From assembly GCF_015714725.1 (NCBI RefSeq), contig NZ_WBKM01000222.1, positions 1 through 55,866 on the forward strand: 55,866 bases of DNA, written 5' to 3'. The translations under genes and the position numbers were made by a program. Source of the DNA: Nostoc sp. WHI (GTDB lineage Bacteria > Cyanobacteriota > Cyanobacteriia > Cyanobacteriales > Nostocaceae). This document shows, piece by piece, positions 52,866-55,866 of the stretch (positions within the stretch are counted from its first letter, which is position 1; each line of letters opens with the position of its first letter). The notes below the pieces were generated by a model, which was not told where the DNA came from, did not search any database, and saw only the letters and a program-made list of their open reading frames with translations.

Positions 52866-55835
52866 ATGAACCTGAGTATTCGGCACTGGTTGGCAGAACG
52901 CTATATCGCAATCAATCAAATTAGCGGGTTTTCTGCGGGGCAATTGGCAGGTATTGCCTACCGTATTGTTCAGGATATGGAAGTCAAAAGCCTGATGCCT
53001 TTTGATATCTGTACCTTGGTAGAGGTTTTAGAACTGCCCTTGGGTATTGTTTGGGAAGAAATCAGTGTGATTTCCAAGTTGACAGAAAACCTGTTGCGTA
53101 GCCTCAGCCATAAAAAACCGTTAAAACGTAACGAAGGTACATGGCTAGCGTTTCAAATCGCCTATCTCCAGGCTTTGCAAGCAATTCTACAGCAAGAAGA
53201 AAGGTTACAAAAACCGTGGCTAGACCGAGCAAGCATACCCATCCAACCACACTTCCTTAAAAAGGAGGTGGGTAAACTCACCCTCCAAGATCCTCAACTG
53301 CAAGGATTACTCAAAACTCTCAGCCCAGGTAAATTGACTGATACTCAAGCGGAACAAGCACTGTCTTTGGTTGCAGATTCATTACTGGTGCAACAAATTA
53401 ACAACGCTGTCATAGCTTGGTTAATTGCCAATGGTGCAGAGGAACCTGAAGCTAAACTCCTAACAGAGCGTTTGGTTAACTCACTTGCTGGTTACTTACT
53501 GATCGTCGTTACTGAGAATGCTGCCCCTTTAGCCCAACTGCAAAAATTTGTTCGGTTAGGAATTTCATTCTCTCCCAGTTTTATCACCCCAGAAGTTGGT
53601 TCTACAGTGGGTGAGAAAATTGATTTACACCGAGAATATTATCGTGCAAGTTTGATTCAAAACCTCAGTATGCCGTTGTTCATGGAATCCTTTGCCCTGA
53701 AGGATATCTATGTGCCACAAAAAGGCTTATCAGTAGAGGAAAGTATTTCTGAGCAGGATAAAAAAATTGTTAAGCCAATTGATTTAAAGACATGGGCGCA
53801 GCAACAGTTAGCTGATTTAGCAACGATCGCTGTTATTGAGTCGGAACCTGGTTATGGAAAAACTAGTTTTTGCCAACTTTGGGCAGCACAGGTGGCACAG
53901 GAACTTTATCCTACTTGGATGCCTATAGTAATTAGGTTACGAGATGTAAAATATGGCAAAACTTTAACCGAAACCCTGAATTCTGCTTTTCCTGTTAATC
54001 TTTCAACTTGGTTGAAGCAAGAAAATCCTCGGTGTCTGTTGCTGCTGGATGGACTGGATGAACTGCCCCCTACTGCTCAAGGTATTAGGGCACAAGCAAT
54101 TTTTATTCAGCAATTACTGGACTTTCAATCTCAACACCGACACAAAATTGTGTTAACGAGCCGGTCAACGACACTACAGGAAATCGCCCCAGAAATATCG
54201 CTGCTATTGAGGCGAATTACCCTTCAGCCGTTGGATGTGGAAGAACTCAAACAATGGTTTCAGCAGTGGGCAAAAGTGCAATCGTTGGCGATCGCTCAAA
54301 ATTTCTTTACATTCTTAAAACAGACAGGCTTATTTGCCAGCCAATCAAAGTTTTCAGAAATATCTGCCCTTATCCGTCAACCTCTAATGCTGCATTTGTT
54401 GGGCATTTTACACCGCGACGGACTACTTGATGATGAGCTATTGCAGTTACCTACTAACACCCAAAAGTCTTTTCTGTTATGGGAAATTTATCATCGCCTG
54501 AGCCGATGGTTATTAGGCTATCCGCTCACTGGTGGGATCAAGCCAATGTTACTGCGCTCAGGATCGGCTCATATTCACCGGACTCCAGAAGCGATCGCTA
54601 ATTTACTCGCCAGTCGCCATCCTGAAGATTTACTTGAGGAGATGCAAGCGATCGCTCTGAAGATTTTACACTCGCAACGTTATCAAATTCATGTAAATGG
54701 GGAATTTAATAATTTACCAGGGTTTTATTTTAAAATTCAGGATTTAGAAGTCTCACGCAGAGGCGCAGAGGCGCAGAGGAGTTTAATTGAGTTTTCGCAT
54801 ATTAAGTTAGGAGAATTTCTTTGTGCGGAAGCTATTACTGCCCAACTTAAATCTTTGACTCAGTACCAAGATGAGGCTTATGGTACGCTCACTTTTGTGC
54901 TTGATTCTCCCGCTAGCGTAGCCCAACATCTCTATAATTTACTGGGTTACGGCATACTCAGTCAAGAAGTTGAAGAACTCACTATTGAGGGGTTGTGCCG
55001 GGAGCAAAAGCACAAATTTTCGTTTGAAGTTTTGTTTCAACGTCTTTTATCTTTTTGGCGTGCTTATTGTCAAGGACGTTGGTTAGATGAGGGAATAGCA
55101 CACAAAGCTTTGACTTCTCTTCACGCACTGCAAAACCCCGTGAATGTCGAGCAGGTGAATGCTGCGGTGGGACTGAATGTGTTTTTATTACTTTGTGCTT
55201 GCTACCGAAAAACAAAAGTTTCCTTTTGGCCTTGTGGAAATCCAGTCAATTTGACAGAATTCAATCCAGAGGCGCTGAGTATGCTGATTGCTAGGACAAC
55301 CGTTTTGCACAAAAGCGCTTTTGCAACCCGAATAAAGTCTCTGGCTGGACTCAATTTATCAGGAGCCTCTTTATTGCAAGTGATGTTAACTCAGGTAAAT
55401 CTTGAGCAGATAAATTTATCCAATGCCGAGTTAATCGGGGCGAATTTGGCCGGAGCCAACTTACAACAAGCAAATCTCACAGGCGCAAACCTGCAACAAG
55501 CAAATCTCACAGGCGCAAACCTGCAACAAGCAAACCTCACTAACGCCTGCTTATTGGATGCCATCCTGGCTGAGGCTGACAAAAAATTGGCTACTGATAA
55601 TGGTGCTTTGTTCTCCAAAGAGTCATTTCAAATACTGAAACATTTGCGCTCATCGCAGCAGCCCTTTTTAAACTCCGTAAAAGTCATGTCAGACACAGAT
55701 ATTAATTGGAACAAACCTCCTGAAAGCACACTAATTGAAACCTGTGAAGGCACAATTTTGACAGTAGATTTAGATGATGATGATAGCGATGATGAGACAG
55801 TTTTTGGCAATCACCCCATTAATGATAATCATTAG
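52866..55835 (+). CDS. NACHT-type STAND NTPase with pentapeptide repeats
   Basis: A 989-residue protein. An N-terminal ~270-residue helical region of unknown type leads to a NACHT-like ATPase: Walker A EPGYGKTS at 327-334 and Walker B LLLLDGLDELP with D395. Residues about 827-908 are pentapeptide repeats (ANLxx), partly from perfect 30-bp tandem DNA repeats at 55460-55550. A short acidic tail (DDDDSDDE) follows. STAND proteins act as switches in signalling, cell death or phage defence; the pentapeptide helix may be the sensor. Residues SRRGAEAQR near 640 come from an intergenic repeat inserted in frame. ATG start; divergent from the DUF3685 gene. Confidence 0.82.
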   Translation: MNLSIRHWLAERYIAINQISGFSAGQLAGIAYRIVQDMEVKSLMPFDICTLVEVLELPLGIVWEEISVISKLTENLLRSLSHKKPLKRNEGTWLAFQIAYLQALQAILQQEERLQKPWLDRASIPIQPHFLKKEVGKLTLQDPQLQGLLKTLSPGKLTDTQAEQALSLVADSLLVQQINNAVIAWLIANGAEEPEAKLLTERLVNSLAGYLLIVVTENAAPLAQLQKFVRLGISFSPSFITPEVGSTVGEKIDLHREYYRASLIQNLSMPLFMESFALKDIYVPQKGLSVEESISEQDKKIVKPIDLKTWAQQQLADLATIAVIESEPGYGKTSFCQLWAAQVAQELYPTWMPIVIRLRDVKYGKTLTETLNSAFPVNLSTWLKQENPRCLLLLDGLDELPPTAQGIRAQAIFIQQLLDFQSQHRHKIVLTSRSTTLQEIAPEISLLLRRITLQPLDVEELKQWFQQWAKVQSLAIAQNFFTFLKQTGLFASQSKFSEISALIRQPLMLHLLGILHRDGLLDDELLQLPTNTQKSFLLWEIYHRLSRWLLGYPLTGGIKPMLLRSGSAHIHRTPEAIANLLASRHPEDLLEEMQAIALKILHSQRYQIHVNGEFNNLPGFYFKIQDLEVSRRGAEAQRSLIEFSHIKLGEFLCAEAITAQLKSLTQYQDEAYGTLTFVLDSPASVAQHLYNLLGYGILSQEVEELTIEGLCREQKHKFSFEVLFQRLLSFWRAYCQGRWLDEGIAHKALTSLHALQNPVNVEQVNAAVGLNVFLLLCACYRKTKVSFWPCGNPVNLTEFNPEALSMLIARTTVLHKSAFATRIKSLAGLNLSGASLLQVMLTQVNLEQINLSNAELIGANLAGANLQQANLTGANLQQANLTGANLQQANLTNACLLDAILAEADKKLATDNGALFSKESFQILKHLRSSQQPFLNSVKVMSDTDINWNKPPESTLIETCEGTILTVDLDDDDSDDETVFGNHPINDNH

Positions 55836-55836
55836 T

Positions 55837-55866
55837 CATTGGGCATTGGGCATTGGGCATTGGGCA
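55837..55866. repeat. Heptanucleotide repeat CATTGGG, cut by window end
   Basis: Four perfect CATTGGG units starting right after the NACHT gene stop; the array continues beyond the window. Confidence 0.88.

Overview
The window looks like chromosomal DNA of a filamentous, probably heterocyst-forming cyanobacterium of the Nostoc/Anabaena group. The evidence is a photosystem II subunit gene (psbI), the very frequent octamer GCGATCGC (HIP1), 7- to 8-bp short tandem repeats between genes, many small palindromic dispersed repeats, and a gene set typical of cyanobacteria (DUF3769 outer-membrane protein, DUF3685 regulator, DUF29 and DUF429 proteins, RTX protein, NACHT/pentapeptide protein). No rRNA, tRNA, CRISPR array, prophage or complete insertion sequence was recognised.

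Layout. 0-6 kb: a PLP-dependent amino-acid decarboxylase, a DUF4926 protein, a repeat-filled gap with a 21-bp minisatellite, a VanX-like dipeptidase, a two-domain SagB-type dehydrogenase, and a broken HAD-IIIA phosphatase gene. 6-16 kb: a 33-codon ORF, a MITE, an LptD-like outer-membrane protein, psbI, an RTX protein, a glucose/sorbosone dehydrogenase-like exported protein and a hexapeptide acyltransferase. 16-27 kb: glycogen phosphorylase, DUF29 and DUF429 proteins, two glycosyltransferases followed by a fatty-acid desaturase-like enzyme, then trpS and metF. 27-32.7 kb: an Rpn/DUF2887 protein, a PsiE-like membrane protein, a TPR lipid- or envelope-associated protein and an EF-G-like GTPase with an altered G domain.

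32.7-41 kb is the most rearranged part. It carries HicAB, a ribbon-helix-helix antitoxin with only a stub of its PIN toxin, a small chimeric duplication of neighbouring coding sequence, a HEPN-motif protein, a Uma2 pseudogene, a GNAT acetyltransferase, an LtrA protein, an IS200/IS605-like end, and a decayed antitoxin and ParE-like toxin lying on either side of an O-methyltransferase gene.

41-56 kb is ordered again: ftsH, pabC and a TPR-like membrane protein in one minus-strand run; acetate kinase; a FAD monooxygenase downstream of an Lhr-like helicase; a phytol/polyprenol kinase downstream of a DUF3685 response regulator; and a large NACHT-pentapeptide STAND protein on the plus strand.

I do not see a complete, clearly new multi-gene system. 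The best candidates for follow-up are the HEPN protein within the toxin-antitoxin cluster, the tiny 33-codon ORF, the split toxin-antitoxin pair around the O-methyltransferase, and the EF-G paralogue lacking the catalytic histidine.
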